31,739 nucleotides of DNA from DAOTXK01 sp034430555. GTDB lineage: Bacteria > Chloroflexota > Anaerolineae > Aggregatilineales > Ch27. Under the pieces are notes generated by a model. The model made no database searches. It worked only from the letters and a program-made list of their open reading frames with translations, and was not told the origin of the DNA. This document shows positions 30,706-31,739 of this stretch, in pieces (position 1 is the first letter of the stretch; each line of letters opens with the position of its first letter). A program made the translations under genes and the position numbers. The stretch spans positions 1 through 31,739 of the forward strand of contig DAOUEM010000586.1 of NCBI GenBank assembly GCA_034430555.1, written 5' to 3'.

Positions 30706-31625
30706 CAGGACAGCGCAGACGCCGCATCCGCAACCTGTCGGTATTTGGAGTCGCCCTGCTGCTGCTGGCGACGGCGGCCTTCACCGTGTGGCTGTCCCAC
30801 GACCGCGCCGTGGTCCTGACGCACCCCCCCCGCATCCCGAACACCACAACCCCGGCGGACGTGGGTCTCACTAATGCCGAGGACATCACCTTCCAGACGA
30901 GCGACGGCCTGACGCTGGCCGGCTGGTTCGTGCCGCCGGAACGCCCCAGCGGCGCGACGGTGGTGGTCCTGCACGGCCTGGGCGGCAACCGGAGCATCAT
31001 CCTGCCGGTGGCGGCGCTGCTGGCCAAGCAGGGCTTCGGCGCGCTGATCTACGATGCCCGCAACCACGGCGACAGCGACGGCGCGGTCACCACGCTCGGC
31101 CTGCACGAGGTGCGCGACGTAGAAGCGGCCCTGGCCACCCTGGCGGACCGCGACTCGGTCGGCCCGGACGCGCCGATCGGGCTGCTGGGGCACTCCATGG
31201 GCGGGGCGACCGTGCTGCGGGCGACGGCGCGTATCCCGGCGGTCGACTGCGTGGTGGCCATCAGCGCCTACGCCACGGTGGAAGACAACATCAACGAGGC
31301 GGTGCAGACGCTGACCGGCCTGCCGTCCTTCCCCTTCGGCCCGCTGATCGTGTCCTTTGGGGAACAGGAAGCCGACGCCTCCCTCTACCAGGTGCGTCCC
31401 ATCGACGACCTGGCGGCCATCGCGCCGCGCCCGGTGTTGTTCATCCACGGGTCGGACGATCCGCTGATCCTGGTACGCAACAGCGAGCGTATGTACGAGG
31501 CTGCCGGCGAGCCGAAGCAGCTGCTGATCATCGAGGGCGGCCAGCACGGCGACATCATCAGCGACCCGCCGCCGGAAATGGCCGCGGCCCTGGTGTCTTT
31601 CTTCGAGGCGTGCCTGGGCAGTTAA
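30702..31625 (+). CDS. Membrane-anchored alpha/beta hydrolase
   Basis: A 307-residue hydrolase with an N-terminal basic segment and one hydrophobic helix (LSVFGVALLLLATAAFTVWL), so the enzyme part should lie outside the membrane or be secreted. The triad is Ser165 in LGHSMGGAT, Asp252/Asp253 in HGSDDPLI, and His282 in GGQHGDI. The oxyanion part is VLHGLGGNRS. This fits the BAAT/YqkD-like peptidase S9/S15-type hydrolases. Its ATG overlaps the hisF stop (30702-30705), so it is translated with hisF, yet no role in histidine synthesis is evident. Confidence 0.87.
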   Translation: MTGQRRRRIRNLSVFGVALLLLATAAFTVWLSHDRAVVLTHPPRIPNTTTPADVGLTNAEDITFQTSDGLTLAGWFVPPERPSGATVVVLHGLGGNRSIILPVAALLAKQGFGALIYDARNHGDSDGAVTTLGLHEVRDVEAALATLADRDSVGPDAPIGLLGHSMGGATVLRATARIPAVDCVVAISAYATVEDNINEAVQTLTGLPSFPFGPLIVSFGEQEADASLYQVRPIDDLAAIAPRPVLFIHGSDDPLILVRNSERMYEAAGEPKQLLIIEGGQHGDIISDPPPEMAAALVSFFEACLGS

Positions 31626-31645
31626 CCCCGCAAGTCGATCCCCCT

Positions 31646-31666
31646 CAAACTTTGCATCGAAGTTTG
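31646..31666. repeat. Small inverted repeat after the last gene
   Basis: CAAACTT (31646-31652) and AAGTTTG (31660-31666) enclose seven bases, 20 bases past the stop. TAAAATC follows rather than a T-run, so termination is uncertain. Confidence 0.4.
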
Positions 31667-31683
31667 TAAAATCTAGTGACAGG

Positions 31684-31710
31684 CAGGGGCGATTCGCTGA
31701 ATCGCTCCTG
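31684..31710. repeat. REP-like palindrome at the window edge
   Basis: CAGGGGCGATTC (31684-31695) pairs with GAATCGCTCCTG (31699-31710) with one G-T wobble and a three-base loop. From memory, short palindromes of the 'AGGGGCGATTCG...CGAATCGCCCCT' kind are scattered between genes in Chloroflexota. Only one copy was noticed here and it lies at the window end. Confidence 0.5.
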
Positions 31711-31739
31711 TAACTCATGCCTCTCATTGGCAGTTTGAC

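Noticed and set aside
1..31739. CRISPR arrays, tRNA or rRNA genes, complete insertion sequences
   Set aside because: I saw no regularly spaced direct repeats, no cloverleaf with a TTCRA arm and no transposase frame on either strand. A covariance-model tRNA scan would settle the RNA part.

Overview
The window reads as a chromosomal segment of a GC-rich, non-model bacterium. My best guess is Chloroflexota, Anaerolineae-like. Four things point there: a Gram-positive-type LexA box, Thr/Pro-rich lipoproteins with a 'GLWQQPRRGFG...RLGWA' domain, very large GAF-array histidine kinases, and TIR/formylglycine-enzyme style modules. This is inferred from protein character only. There is no rRNA, tRNA, CRISPR array or intact insertion sequence in the window.

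Layout. (1) 1-5800: an ADP-forming acyl-CoA synthetase, an unrecognised soluble protein with its own terminator, two paralogous secreted/lipid-anchored proteins, and the glycerol-3-phosphate acyltransferase plsY with a clear terminator. (2) 5890-8760: lexA, whose SOS box lies inside its own sigma70 promoter; then a promoter carrying a 24-bp perfect palindrome that drives two membrane proteins (the second with ten cysteines) and a TetR regulator. (3) 9026-14363: a methyltransferase; a large predicted Ni/Co permease fused to a beta-propeller; and azlD and azlC with a TIR-domain gene between them. (4) 14665-22412: two orphan hybrid sensor kinases, one with an ABC-type substrate-binding sensor plus four GAF domains and one with four PAS domains, separated by an alpha/beta hydrolase. 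(5) 22606-23320: a patch of gene remnants (epimerase 3' end, acetyltransferase 3' end, probable HD-protein 5' end). (6) 23321-26233: a same-strand run of small hydrolases (metallo-beta-lactamase fold, HAD, two alpha/beta hydrolases). (7) 26318-31625: a DUF503 gene and a histidine-biosynthesis segment, hisH - macro domain - hisA - SDR - hisF - membrane-anchored hydrolase.

How the genes work together. HisH and HisF form imidazole-glycerol-phosphate synthase, and HisA supplies its substrate. The macro-domain gene overlaps the hisH end and is clearly lower in GC than its neighbours, so it looks like a later insertion that kept translational coupling. AzlC and AzlD should form one branched-chain amino-acid exporter even though the TIR gene separates them. 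The TetR cassette appears autoregulated from one operator-promoter. The least explained items are the TetR-controlled cysteine-rich membrane cassette, the permease-propeller fusion, the TIR protein with a formylglycine-enzyme tail, and the Ala-Ser cleavage site of LexA.
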